Assembly: GCF_000316645.1 (NCBI RefSeq)
Contig: NC_019684.1
Coordinates: 2,695,501-2,759,500 of the forward strand
DNA: 64,000 nucleotides
Direction of reading: 5' to 3'
Source of the DNA: Nostoc sp. PCC 7524
GTDB lineage: Bacteria; Cyanobacteriota; Cyanobacteriia; Cyanobacteriales; Nostocaceae
Positions 1 to 9,159 of the stretch are shown here, one piece after another (position 1 is the stretch's first letter; each line of letters opens with the position of its first letter). The notes under the pieces were generated by a model that saw only the letters and a program-made list of their open reading frames with translations, did no database searches and had not been told where the DNA came from. The translations under genes and the position numbers were made by a program.

Positions 1-1412
1 TGAGCCAAGGTATAAACTAGCAGACATAAACCCATAATCATTGCCAATGACTCTATTCTCTCTGGACTTTTGAGGAAAATACTGTCGGCAAAAAATAATG
101 GGTCTTTCAGGAAAGCAAATCCTCTTTCACAAGACTGCTGGGCTTTATATTCATTCAACATCGAGTCATTGCTAAGTTCATTTAAATCTAAAACATTAGT
201 GGCAATAATGAAACGTCCTGCACCCAGAACTTCTGTGTTAATTTTACTTTCGTCCTGGGAAACTGTCGCTGATATTTGGTATGCTGTTTCTACTTGATTA
301 TCTTGATTTTTGAACTTGATTTCAGTAACTTGGCTCGACTGAATTTGATGGTATTTAAATTGTTTTGATAGTTTGGTTAATGCCTTGACAGCATCAACCT
401 CACAAGCAAATTTATCTTTTGATAATTCTTTTAACTCAAGAACAGCTTTCGATTCAGCTTTCGTAATTTTTTGTGAAAGTTTACGCAGGTCTGATGCTTT
501 TCGCTCTTGACTTTGCACTACCAACCATCTTTGCTCTATTCCTGCATAACTTACAATTTTTGCAGCAAATTTATATCCTGGTAAGTTACTATCAATAAAT
601 TCTGATGCTGCTAATGTTGATATTAATGATTGTGCTGCTTTAATGGTTAATGGCACTCGACATAACCAACGTAAATCCGACATTAATTTCAGATTTGATT
701 CTGTGTATAAAGCCGAGTCTGCAACTATGAGACTATCAACTTCTAATTGTTTTTGATACTCTACTGCTATTTGACCAAAGCAGGATGAGTCAGCTTGATT
801 TCCAGATGCTAATTTTAAAAATATTGGTATATCTCCATCTCCCGAACATATTAGTTCTATGATAAATTGTTTTAAGTCTGGTCTATGGTCACGGGAATAG
901 CCATAGGTGATGGTAATCTCTTTTGGTGATTTTACTACTAATTCTTCTGATTCTTGGGTATTTCCTATTTGTTGATTCTCAAATATTACTTCTGGTAATC
1001 TGGTGTTGTACTGCCCATGTACGTGCATTGATGACGAATCTAAATGTGATGATGACAGAGATACACCAAATTTTTGGGCAGCTTTTAAGGCAATGATAGA
1101 AAATATTGTATCCAGTCCTTTGATAAATAGTTTATCCATGACTCTTCCCAGCTTATCGTCGTTGAGATATTCTGGTTTTACTCCTACTCCCATTAAATGC
1201 TCACAGGCTATTGTTTCAAAATATTTGGGAAACATATATAAAGGTTTGGATACAAATCCTAACCCATTCAATATCATGGCTTTGACAACATGACCTGAAC
1301 TGATTTTTTCTCCTTTTTCAACTCCTATTAATTCATTGATTATTTCTACTAATCCTATCCTATCTATTATTCCTGCTACTATCCCTAGATGGTCTATGTT
1401 CTGAATTTCCAT
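1..1412 (-). CDS. IS1634 family transposase, C-terminus cut by window edge
   Basis: Translating the minus strand from 1412 gives one uninterrupted frame of about 470 residues that leaves the window at base 1. It begins MEIQNIDHLGIVAG, the usual start of cyanobacterial IS1634 (IS4-superfamily, DDE) transposases. It contains the family segment ITYGYSRDHRPDLKQF near residue 140, then LIVADSALYTESN, which would hold a catalytic Asp. The end visible here reads SLAMIMGLCLLVYTLA, typical of the C-terminal catalytic part. An in-frame TGA closes the frame upstream, and no ATG lies between it and 1412. The protein cuts and joins DNA ends of the element. No frameshift is visible, so the copy may be intact. 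Confidence 0.88.
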   Translation of the reverse strand, partial: MEIQNIDHLGIVAGIIDRIGLVEIINELIGVEKGEKISSGHVVKAMILNGLGFVSKPLYMFPKYFETIACEHLMGVGVKPEYLNDDKLGRVMDKLFIKGLDTIFSIIALKAAQKFGVSLSSSHLDSSSMHVHGQYNTRLPEVIFENQQIGNTQESEELVVKSPKEITITYGYSRDHRPDLKQFIIELICSGDGDIPIFLKLASGNQADSSCFGQIAVEYQKQLEVDSLIVADSALYTESNLKLMSDLRWLCRVPLTIKAAQSLISTLAASEFIDSNLPGYKFAAKIVSYAGIEQRWLVVQSQERKASDLRKLSQKITKAESKAVLELKELSKDKFACEVDAVKALTKLSKQFKYHQIQSSQVTEIKFKNQDNQVETAYQISATVSQDESKINTEVLGAGRFIIATNVLDLNELSNDSMLNEYKAQQSCERGFAFLKDPLFFADSIFLKSPERIESLAMIMGLCLLVYTLA

Positions 1413-1688
1413 TTCTTGGGGTGGCAATTGCACAACAGATTTCTCCACAGCTTCTGTTGTGATTTTCTCATTTATCTTTTTATGAGCAATTAATTTTTTT
1501 CTCTGAACTTTTCTTTTCCTTTCTTTTATCTCTGCGGCAAAACTTCACTTTCTCACTCCCCCTGTCGATTTTAATGCAACTTATTCTCATTACCTCTCTT
1601 AGCAATTGAATTGACTTTAGTTCTTGTGTACTACTTTGCTGGCTTTGCTTGATGTGTGACAGTTAGGGTGCGGAAGGTGGGTTAGAAC
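1..1688 (-). mobile_element. IS1634-type insertion sequence, partial (one end in window)
   Basis: The element carries a transposase read on the minus strand and runs off the left edge of the window. Its right end is placed near 1688, where the interrupted gene at 1838 stops looking like a secreted protein and a presumed terminal sequence (GTTCTAACCCACC on the minus strand) begins. About 275 bases lie between the transposase start and this end. The opposite inverted repeat and the target duplication are outside the window, so the exact boundary is inferred from the break in the host gene. Confidence 0.7.
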
Positions 1689-1838
1689 TTTATTTGTATC
1701 TAGTAATTGTTTAATATGTTCTGGGTTTTGAGCATAAACCGGAACCGCTAAAAATATCGGTGTGAATAAAGTAACAATAGCAAAAACAGTTTTAAATCCT
1801 CTTTGCTTAGTGTTCAATAGTCTCATTGTTTGTTGCAT
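1617..1838 (-). pseudogene. Secreted protein gene (probably pentapeptide-repeat type) truncated by the IS
   Basis: The first ~50 codons encode a signal peptide (KTVFAIVTLFTPIFLAVPVYA) followed by QNPEHIKQLLDTNK, the usual opening of small exported cyanobacterial proteins that continue into pentapeptide repeats. From codon 51 (about 1688) the product becomes unrelated and stops after 23 more residues. That tail is read from the terminal part of the adjacent IS1634 element. I therefore read this as a real gene cut by the insertion, its 3' part being left of the window if it survives. The pentapeptide assignment rests on resemblance of the N-terminus only. Confidence 0.55.
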
Positions 1839-1937
1839 CAGTAACAGTCTTACATCTTTCTTGAGGAGGAATGTATAAATCTACAACCTCACTCTATAGA
1901 TTTACAGTTGATTATCTGAAGATTTTTGTTCCTGATT

Positions 1938-1968
1938 AAAAACTCCTCTCATAACTGAGAGGAGTTTT
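1938..1968 (-). terminator. Strong hairpin terminator
   Basis: A 13-bp perfect stem (AAAACTCCTCTCA with its complement) with a 4-5 base loop. On the minus strand the stem ends in five T residues. It sits 37 bases past the stop codon of the tiny ORF at 2005-2106 and about 100 bases before the truncated gene at 1838, so it most likely ends the upstream small transcript. Confidence 0.7.
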
Positions 1969-2004
1969 GTAAATCTTTATTGCTAAAAATTATAGGATTT
2001 GCTT

Positions 2005-2106
2005 TTAGAAAATGCTCATGATTGTAATAATGCTGGCGCTAGTCAACAAGATTAAACCACCCATGGCCATAGATACGCCTAGTTGATTAGGTTTAGAGCT
2101 ATTCAT
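2005..2106 (-). CDS. Hypothetical 33-residue single-span membrane peptide
   Basis: A short frame starting MNSSKPNQLGVSMAMGG and continuing as one hydrophobic segment (residues ~12-33) to a TAA stop. Support is indirect. A Shine-Dalgarno-like AAGGGA lies about 10 bases upstream of the ATG, a strong hairpin terminator with a T-run follows the stop, and the stretch is otherwise empty. I do not recognise the family. It could be a small membrane protein of the type attached to photosynthetic or respiratory complexes, or the visible part of a small RNA transcript with a chance ORF. Confidence 0.4.
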   Translation of the reverse strand: MNSSKPNQLGVSMAMGGLILLTSASIITIMSIF

Positions 2107-2443
2107 TTTAGTAAAATCCCTTAATCGAAGATTATTCTTATAAACATATCAATATCGGTATAAATATCTATTAAACGACAGCAAAACTTAAAATACTGTA
2201 AATTTTCTTAGTAAATAGTGCAGTGTATGCTAACAATTGCAACTCACAGGTTGAGGATTGTTAAACTTTGGCCAAAGAACCCTGGTTTGAGGGTGTAGGG
2301 GTATAGAGTTGAATGGTTTAGAGAATTGAAGATTCTGACGTTGGTTTTATAGTCATCACTGATTGCTTTATTAAACTTAATACTTTGATGCTGTCAGATA
2401 CTTAGGGAACACCAAAACATAAATTATTCCAAATTGACTGTTA

Positions 2444-2612
2444 GTAGGGTGCGTCAGTATGAATAATTTCTTGGTACAGCTATAGCTGTAGACAAGGCGA
2501 TTAGGACATGACTAAAAGCTCAAACTCATTCATGGCATGGATTTTACTGTTGCCTATTGCAAGAGTGCCTATTGCCTTCTGCTATAGGTTTTCTCGCACT
2601 GACGCACCCTAC
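2444..2612. mobile_element. MITE-like element with 14-bp terminal inverted repeats
   Basis: GTAGGGTGCGTCAG at 2444-2457 is matched exactly by its reverse complement at 2599-2612, enclosing a 169-base element with no gene. GTAGGGTGCGTCAG-type ends recur in Nostocales genomes on short non-autonomous elements. No convincing target duplication is visible. An open frame through it (2508-2795) also crosses the end of a real gene on the other strand and is not a gene. Confidence 0.6.
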
Positions 2613-2641
2613 ATTTTGGATATTTTTTTATTCCCCACTCA

Positions 2642-4231
2642 TCACTCATCACCAGCTTCATGCTTAACACTAGACTTCGGGCGCTTACCAGAATTACGCA
2701 CATTAATCACCCTACCAATTAACTCAAACCAAAAAGGCGCACCCATCGAAATTGCAACACCACTAATCAGCCAACCAAACACCATAGTTAAATAATGATT
2801 GAACAGTACAGGATTCTGATTATCTTGTGTCTGTCCTAGCTGTTGCGCTAAGTTCAATTTGTTCCAACCAAGCGGTAAAGTCTGTTCTTCTAAAATAGTA
2901 TTAGTCTGTTCCCTCAGTATCTTTAATTCTTCTGGAGAATTAACACTATTTGCCTGCACTATTGGCACCGCATTATTGACAATAGCTGTGCGAATAGTGG
3001 CATCTTTAGATAAAATACTCACAATATGAAATGTATCGGCATTGGCAATCACTGCAATGCTAATACCAATTAATAGTCCTACGCCTTTGGCATTACGCTT
3101 GTAAACTCCAGAGGCTCGCTCCATTGAATTTTCAAAGGTTTTTTCAATTTCTTTGCGTAGGATATTAATCCCTTCCTCTGTGGTTTGTGCTTGCAGTTGA
3201 GCGCGTTGTGCTAGGGCAGCCATATTATTGACTACCGATGGTGGTAGTTGTTTACTAAATTGTTCTAGCCTTTGGCAAACATATTGAAATGTTTGGTAAG
3301 CTTCACTATCTTTATCTTGAAATTCCTGTAAAAATTCTTGCTGGACTGCACTGCCAACATTAATTAATTGCACAACTTCGTTAATATTTGGGCGTAACCC
3401 TTGTAAACAGATAGTCTGTTCAATATCATCAAAAGTATGTTTCCTGAGTAACTTTAATCGCTGGAGAGATTTCTGGGTTAATTGATGCTCTGGCATATCT
3501 AACTCAAAACAATTTATATATCTATCTAAGCTCCTCGCCATGCGATTCATACTGGTAATTAAATCGGTTTTATCTTTTTGGTAATCGCTAATGATAATTT
3601 TAAATTCGGATTCAACTATTTGCCTAAAATCCTGATAATTATTCTCTAAAAAAATATGTATATCTGTTTCTTCTGCTAATTCACGTAATTTTAGTAATAT
3701 ACTTTGCATTTCATTTGATAGCTGATTAGCAAAGTTGATTAATCTGGACTCAGTTAACTTTTGTACCAGTTTAGGAATTCCCAAGGTTTCTAAGAGGGTG
3801 GTAGCAAAAGTTTCCGCCGGGATGTATGAAGGCGCACTATGTTTTTCGCCGTTGATTTCTCCTTTTTCATTTTTGGCATATCCAAAAATGCTGTTAGTCC
3901 GCTTTTTTCCAGATAGAGATAATTTGACTGGAAGAGTGGATATAAACCAAATAAACTTGCGAGGTAAGTTAGTGAGAAAGCCTTTAGCTTCTTGATTGAC
4001 ACTTTTTAGTAAGGGGTGGTTATATAAATCGTTGACGAGTTCGATCACGCTGTCTTCTTCTGATTTGCTACTATCACCCGCAATCAGAATTTCAATGGAT
4101 TTCTTTAAATGAACAGCACGCCATTGTAATACAGTAGTAATCAGTTCCTGAATCTCTGATGCTAATAAACTTAAAATTAAGTAAATAAATACTAATCCAA
4201 TTGTTACATCTAATATCAAAGGTAGGGACAT
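2642..4231 (-). CDS. Conserved membrane protein of unknown function
   Basis: A 529-residue protein I do not recognise. It opens with a strongly hydrophobic segment (residues ~5-27) without a cleavage site. A long hydrophilic, largely helical region (~30-380) follows, rich in Gln, Glu and Leu, then a second membrane segment (GVGLLIGISIAVIANA, ~385-403), a short outside loop, and a third (~475-500, LTMVFGWLISGVAISMGAPF). The C-terminus is basic. The layout suggests an inner-membrane protein with a large cytoplasmic helical domain. It stands alone: the flanks are the MITE and a divergent glycosyltransferase. The ATG at 4231 starts the hydrophobic segment directly. Confidence 0.8.
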   Translation of the reverse strand: MSLPLILDVTIGLVFIYLILSLLASEIQELITTVLQWRAVHLKKSIEILIAGDSSKSEEDSVIELVNDLYNHPLLKSVNQEAKGFLTNLPRKFIWFISTLPVKLSLSGKKRTNSIFGYAKNEKGEINGEKHSAPSYIPAETFATTLLETLGIPKLVQKLTESRLINFANQLSNEMQSILLKLRELAEETDIHIFLENNYQDFRQIVESEFKIIISDYQKDKTDLITSMNRMARSLDRYINCFELDMPEHQLTQKSLQRLKLLRKHTFDDIEQTICLQGLRPNINEVVQLINVGSAVQQEFLQEFQDKDSEAYQTFQYVCQRLEQFSKQLPPSVVNNMAALAQRAQLQAQTTEEGINILRKEIEKTFENSMERASGVYKRNAKGVGLLIGISIAVIANADTFHIVSILSKDATIRTAIVNNAVPIVQANSVNSPEELKILREQTNTILEEQTLPLGWNKLNLAQQLGQTQDNQNPVLFNHYLTMVFGWLISGVAISMGAPFWFELIGRVINVRNSGKRPKSSVKHEAGDE

Positions 4232-4488
4232 TGATACATTCCTTAATGGGTAATTAGCACAACCTGGTTGGCAATATTTGTATCATTTTTAGCAAAAAAT
4301 AATTGTTAAATAAGTTGAATGAAATCTCAAGCTATTTTCCGAAAAAATTATCGCTGACCAGAGAAAATTGAGCTAGTCTGGGAATTTAGTATTTGTTGAG
4401 AACAAAGGTTGTTACTGGGTGGCAACATCAGAGATTTTCTTTGATCTCTATGTAATCGAACAAGCAAGTAAAATGATTAGCATAGAAT

Positions 4489-6108
4489 ATGCGAGAAGGA
4501 AGCTTTATTTGGAGTCATCTAGAAAAACAGCACCGCACGGCTGAAAAGTGGGTTGATCGGCTATGGCTAGTAGTGTTGCTCATGGCGGCATTGCTACTGT
4601 TTAGCGTTAATCTGGGAGGAGTGCCGTTGCAAGATTGGGATGAGGGGACTGTGGCGCAAGTTGCCAAGGAAATTTGGCGTGCGCCGACAGATGCAATGCG
4701 GTGGCTATACCCCACCTTCGGCGGAGAACCTTATCATAACAAGCCGCCTTTGCTCCATATCCTCATTGCTGGCGCTTACTCTGTTGGTGGCGTGAGTGAG
4801 TTAACGACACGTTTACCTAGCGCAATTTTAACAGCATTATCAGTACCTTTACTGTATTGTCTAGGTCGAGAGATATTTCGCCACCGTTGGGCGGCAATTT
4901 ATAGCGCCTTGGTATATCTGACAATGTTGCCTGTGGTGCGTCATGGCAGGTTGGCAATGTTAGATGGGGTAGTGGTGAGTTTTTGGCTGATGATGTTGTT
5001 GTGCGTATTGCGATCGCGCCGGGATTTACGCTACTGCTTAGGTATTGGACTAAGTTTTGGGTTGATTTGCCTCACTCAAGGTCTAGTTAGTATCCTGTTA
5101 GGTGTGGTAGCGATCGCCTTTTTATTTTGGGATACGCCCAGGTTACTTAGCAGTCGCTATCTCTGGATAGCCATTTGTCTGGGCATTTTACCTGTGGGTG
5201 GTTGGTACATAGCTCAACTACTGCGCTATGGTTATGCCTTTGCCCAGAATGGCTTACTCAATCAATCTCTGAATCAAGTGGGTATATTTGGCCCTGAGAA
5301 TGCTGAAGCACCTTGGTTTTATATTATTGAACTACTCAAATGGACTTGGCCTTGGTTAATATTTTTACCACAAACTGCCCGTTTAGTGGGGGAAAATCGC
5401 AACCTGAGCTGGGCAAAACTCATCTTAGTCTGGTGCGGAGTTTATTTACTGCTGATTTCCCTGGTTAGCACTAAATTTTCTTGGTATATATTTCCCATTT
5501 ACCCTTGTTTAGCTTTAGCTTGCGGCGCTCAGTTAGCAGAGATAGAAAACTTACCTTTATTTTCCACCTATCCCCGTAACTGGGTAGCTGGTTTATCAAT
5601 CTTGGCGCTAGTAGCTTCTGCTAGCAGCATTTACTTTAGTTGGGGTACACAGCCAAAAGTTGACTTGCAGCTAATTTTTGCCACCGTCGCTTTAACTATG
5701 ACACTAGCAGCGATTTTGGCAGAACGAGGCGATGGACAATTTCTCAAGGTTTTATTTTGGGGAACCTATCTTTCATTGCTATTGTTAATGAAATCTAACT
5801 ATTGGGCTTGGGAATCATGGCAAACCTATCCGGTTAAACCTGTAGCGGAAATGATTAACCGTGTAAATCCAGGCGTGACAAAAATTTATACATCTTTCCC
5901 CCTGCATCGCCCCTCATTAGATTTTTATAGCGATCGCACTATCATTCCCGCTTCCGTTGGTGAACTGCAATATCATTGGCAATACCAGCAACAACCCCAC
6001 CTACTCATCAAAGCCTCTGACTTCAAAAATCTCAAATTAGATTCTATGAAATTACTTGACGAAGCTGAAGGTTGGAAGCTAATCACCAAAGACAGGAATC
6101 GGTTGTGA
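4489..6108 (+). CDS. PMT_2/ArnT-like membrane glycosyltransferase
   Basis: A 539-residue polytopic protein of the GT-C superfamily, which moves sugars from polyprenyl-phosphate donors to lipid or protein on the outer face of the membrane. After a first span (~25-42), the loop carries DWDEG (49-53), the acidic pair that binds metal and donor phosphate in ArnT/PMT enzymes, then YHNKPPL (82-88), the PMT_2 signature. About ten further hydrophobic segments follow, and a ~90-residue soluble tail. The acceptor cannot be told from sequence. The gene is monocistronic and divergent from the 2642-4231 gene, with 257 bases between them for promoters. Confidence 0.85.
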   Translation: MREGSFIWSHLEKQHRTAEKWVDRLWLVVLLMAALLLFSVNLGGVPLQDWDEGTVAQVAKEIWRAPTDAMRWLYPTFGGEPYHNKPPLLHILIAGAYSVGGVSELTTRLPSAILTALSVPLLYCLGREIFRHRWAAIYSALVYLTMLPVVRHGRLAMLDGVVVSFWLMMLLCVLRSRRDLRYCLGIGLSFGLICLTQGLVSILLGVVAIAFLFWDTPRLLSSRYLWIAICLGILPVGGWYIAQLLRYGYAFAQNGLLNQSLNQVGIFGPENAEAPWFYIIELLKWTWPWLIFLPQTARLVGENRNLSWAKLILVWCGVYLLLISLVSTKFSWYIFPIYPCLALACGAQLAEIENLPLFSTYPRNWVAGLSILALVASASSIYFSWGTQPKVDLQLIFATVALTMTLAAILAERGDGQFLKVLFWGTYLSLLLLMKSNYWAWESWQTYPVKPVAEMINRVNPGVTKIYTSFPLHRPSLDFYSDRTIIPASVGELQYHWQYQQQPHLLIKASDFKNLKLDSMKLLDEAEGWKLITKDRNRL

Positions 6109-6300
6109 GGAATTGGGCATTGGGGAGTGATCAGTAATTCTCCCTTGTCTACAGGACTTCTAGAAAATAAATTATCCAATGTTGAGAGCCAAGATGATAA
6201 ACAGATTCTGTCTCCCTCTGCTCCCCCTGCTTACCAAAGCGATTGGATATTTTTTTAGTTGGAAGTCCCTACCTTGTCTACCCTACTATCTGCTCCCTAC

Positions 6301-6687
6301 CTACTCCCCACTCTCTAATCCCCTCTCAACTTCCTCCGTTCTATTCAACTGTTGCGGTTCATAACTTGTCCTCTGCTGAATCATAGTAATCATGCTGAAG
6401 ATAATCGTGCTTGCGACTGCTAAAGCGAGCAAAGGACGCTTGCAAAGGATAAAATCTCGTATAATTCTGGCTAAGGGACTGCTTTGACGACGTAGTGCTG
6501 AACAGATAAGCATCTGATTCAAAGTAAATGGATCGCGGACATAATGGCCGCTTTGACAAACTACTAATCGTTCTTGGCAATACGGACAAGTAAATAAGCC
6601 AATATAAGTTTTAAAGAGTTTTGCCTTAGTATGTCTTTGGCAAATTGGGCAAGTAACGTAATGATTATCAAAGGTGTGTGTATTCAT
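6301..6687 (-). CDS. Zinc-ribbon membrane protein, hypothetical
   Basis: A 128-residue protein. Its N-terminal 50 residues carry two CxxC knuckles (TCPICQRH at ~13 and TCPYCQER at ~33) typical of a zinc ribbon, plus one more cysteine (VVCQSGH) nearby. A single membrane segment follows (~88-106, LLALAVASTIIFSMITMI), then a short polar tail. No catalytic motif is visible. It may be a membrane-anchored regulator or assembly factor. The gene stands between the converging GT-C gene and the ClC gene. Confidence 0.65.
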   Translation of the reverse strand: MNTHTFDNHYVTCPICQRHTKAKLFKTYIGLFTCPYCQERLVVCQSGHYVRDPFTLNQMLICSALRRQSSPLARIIRDFILCKRPLLALAVASTIIFSMITMIQQRTSYEPQQLNRTEEVERGLESGE

Positions 6688-7166
6688 CTACCTTGTCCGT
6701 CTAGTCCATTTACTCGCTCTAATATATTTATATAGAATTCCCCAGCCATGCTAAGAAAACAAACCTTTATGTATAACCTTAGTCATTAGTTACACATGGT
6801 TCCATCCCTACTGAGGATGAATCAATGGCTACAACGCGAGTATAGCTGTATTGAGGCAAGGATGGTTTCTATTAGTTAGTTGCTTACCTGTGGTATACCA
6901 CTGAGTTCGCTGTTACTATATTCTCTCTTCTAGGGAATAGGAATAGTAATAACTCATACCTTACTATTAAGCGTTGCTGATTAACCATTACTTCTCTCTC
7001 ATTTAACCATTATCTCCAGAAAAATTGAGAGTAGCAAAAATTTTTTTAACCAAAACTTTGTAAATTAGGTGAAGCCGATTTACTTGTCTGGTTGATAAAT
7101 AATGGCTCACAATGAGAAGTAACAGATAAAAATTTAAATTTCTTCTTACATTTACCCCGTTTTTCA
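6688..7166. other. 479-base intergenic region with a 12-bp palindrome
   Basis: AT-rich spacer between the divergent zinc-ribbon gene and ClC gene, holding both promoters. A perfect palindrome GTGGTATACCAC at 6890-6901 could be an operator. No coding frame or terminator is convincing. Nothing matching a fluoride or cobalamin riboswitch is visible. Confidence 0.4.
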
Positions 7167-9044
7167 ATGACTCTATTGCCTCCTGCCGATTTGAGGAAGG
7201 CAAAGGAAGCACCTGCCTTTCCTACACCTTCTACCCATTTATTACATCTAGTTCAACAATTTCAATTATCGCCAGAAACCGTTGTGTTGTTTCTAGCTCT
7301 ACTCATCGGCGGCGGTACTGGGATGGGTGTGGTAACGTTTCACTATTTGATTGATCTGATCCATGATTTGTTACTGGAAGATTTCATGGGTATGATTGGT
7401 GTTTGGGGTGCTTGGACATTAGCCTTTGTCCCGATTTTGGGTGGATTGGTAGTGGGGTTGATGCGCTGGCGCACACAAGACTTTGGCCCTGGGCTATCTT
7501 CTCTGATTGCTGCCTCGGATGGGATTGAAATTAAACAGCCACTGCGGCCTGTCACTAAAATGTTAGCAGCATCTGTTTCTTTAGGGAGTGGTGCATCTTT
7601 GGGGCCAGAAGGGCCGAGTGTGGAGATTGGCGCTAATTTCGGGATGTTGCTCTCTTTAATCCTGCAAGTATCACAAGAACGACAGCGTTTACTTTTGGGC
7701 GCTGGGGCGGCGGCGGGATTAGCAGCCGGATTTAATGCCCCCATTGCTGGGGTATTTTTTGCCCTAGAAGTAGTAATGGGGGCGACATCTTTCGCTACTT
7801 CGGCGGTGAGTGTGGTATTACTTGCCGCAGTCGTAGCAGCGTTGATTGCTCAAATCGGTTTGGGGGCGCAACCTGCTTTTGCTTTACCTGTATATCAAGT
7901 CCGTAGTCCTTTTGAGTTACCTATTTATCTAGGTTTGGGTTTGGGGGCTAGTTTAGTTTCTCTGATTTATCAAGAATCGATTCGTTGGGCAAAAGTTGGC
8001 TTTACAGGAGCAATTCCAGGTTTTCAGTTTTTAGGTAGCATCCCTAAACCAATTCATCCCATTATTGGCGGTGCAATTATTGGTGCAGTGGCTTTGCAAT
8101 TTCCCCAAATTTTGGGTACTGGTTATGGTACAGTCCAAGCCATGCTGCAAGATGTGGAATTCTCGTTGGATGTATTGCTGGCTTTACTGATAGTCAAGCT
8201 ACTTGTCACTGCCATAAGTGTTGGTAGTGGCTTTGTCGGTGGTGTGTTTGCGCCAGCGATGTTTCTCGGCGCTTCTTTAGGATCAGCATACGCCAAAATT
8301 CTAGCTCTCATAGCCCCAAGCATAGGTGAATATATGGCTGCTCCTCCTGCTTATGCAATGGTGGGGATGGCAGCAGTATTAGCTGGAACTGTGAGAGCGC
8401 CATTAACAGCAATTTTGATGCTGTTTGAACTCACCCGCGATTACCGAATTGTTCTACCACTGATGGCGGCTGTGAGTTTGAGTGTGTGGCTAGTAGAACG
8501 GATCAAACCCAAAACTAACTCTAACTCTAACCTCCAACAAATTGGTCTTTCGGAATTGAAAGATGAACTCTTAGAAATTGTGCAGCAACTTTTAGTAGAA
8601 GATGCCATGCTGGCTTGCCCCAAAAAACTACCTGCGACTTTGGGGGTATTAGAAGCAGCAAAAGAAATGATCCGCGATCGCACTCGCAGTGCTTTAGTAG
8701 TTGATGAAGCAGAGCAATTAGTTGGTATCATCTCCTTAGAAGACCTCAACCGCGCCCTTTCTCTATGGCAAAATTACCCTAATTCCTCAACTGAAAACCA
8801 GGGTAACTTAGCCATGCAAACTATCATAGATATCTGTACTACCGATATTCTTTATGCTTGGCAGGATGAACCTTTATCTGAGGCTTTAGACCGCATGACT
8901 TTAAGAGGTTTGCATCAATTACCTGTAGTAGCACGAGACAACCATGAACGTATTTTAGGTTTGCTAGATCGGGAGCAAATAACACTAACGTGTAACTTAG
9001 CAGTTACACGCAAAGCAATTTATCAGGTAGTCAATAGCCAGTAG
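7167..9044 (+). CDS. ClC-family chloride/anion transporter with C-terminal CBS pair
   Basis: A 625-residue ClC protein: an N-terminal transmembrane ClC core (~35-450) and a cytoplasmic CBS pair (CBS1 ~475-530, CBS2 ~550-610) that normally binds nucleotides to gate transport. The core has GSGASLGPEGP (140-150) with the gating glutamate E148, GFVGGVFAPAMF for the second filter loop, and DYRIVLP with the pore tyrosine. Two positions depart from E. coli ClC. The GSGIP loop reads GPGLS (107-111), putting Pro where chloride transporters have Ser, as in plant nitrate-selective CLCa. The internal proton glutamate (E203 in E. coli) aligns with Val in ALEVV (199-203). Transport mode and preferred anion are therefore uncertain. 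Confidence 0.93.
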   Translation: MTLLPPADLRKAKEAPAFPTPSTHLLHLVQQFQLSPETVVLFLALLIGGGTGMGVVTFHYLIDLIHDLLLEDFMGMIGVWGAWTLAFVPILGGLVVGLMRWRTQDFGPGLSSLIAASDGIEIKQPLRPVTKMLAASVSLGSGASLGPEGPSVEIGANFGMLLSLILQVSQERQRLLLGAGAAAGLAAGFNAPIAGVFFALEVVMGATSFATSAVSVVLLAAVVAALIAQIGLGAQPAFALPVYQVRSPFELPIYLGLGLGASLVSLIYQESIRWAKVGFTGAIPGFQFLGSIPKPIHPIIGGAIIGAVALQFPQILGTGYGTVQAMLQDVEFSLDVLLALLIVKLLVTAISVGSGFVGGVFAPAMFLGASLGSAYAKILALIAPSIGEYMAAPPAYAMVGMAAVLAGTVRAPLTAILMLFELTRDYRIVLPLMAAVSLSVWLVERIKPKTNSNSNLQQIGLSELKDELLEIVQQLLVEDAMLACPKKLPATLGVLEAAKEMIRDRTRSALVVDEAEQLVGIISLEDLNRALSLWQNYPNSSTENQGNLAMQTIIDICTTDILYAWQDEPLSEALDRMTLRGLHQLPVVARDNHERILGLLDREQITLTCNLAVTRKAIYQVVNSQ

Positions 9045-9099
9045 AGACGTTGTATGCAACGTCTGTACAAATCATTAGTCATTAGTCATTAGTCGTTAG
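9045..9099. repeat. Short inverted repeat followed by 4 x TCATTAG heptamers
   Basis: AGACGTTG-TATG-CAACGTCT (9045-9064) is an 8-bp hairpin right after the ClC stop codon and may serve as a terminator. Four tandem heptamers (TCATTAG x3, TCGTTAG) follow at 9072-9099, a short tandem repeat class known from heterocystous cyanobacteria. Confidence 0.7.
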
Positions 9100-9159
9100 C
9101 TAACTCACTGATTGTATAACTCTAATATCGTGACTGTGGACTGTGGACTATTGACTATA

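Noticed and set aside
2508..2795. 95-codon plus-strand frame
   Set aside because: Runs from the MITE into the end of the 529-residue minus-strand gene.
6798..6825. GTTCCATCCCTACTGAGGA resembling a Nostoc CRISPR repeat
   Set aside because: Single partial copy with no second repeat, spacer or cas gene, so not an array.
6900..7166. Fluoride riboswitch for the ClC gene
   Set aside because: No matching consensus, and the ClC filter is the chloride/nitrate type and not the CLC-F type.
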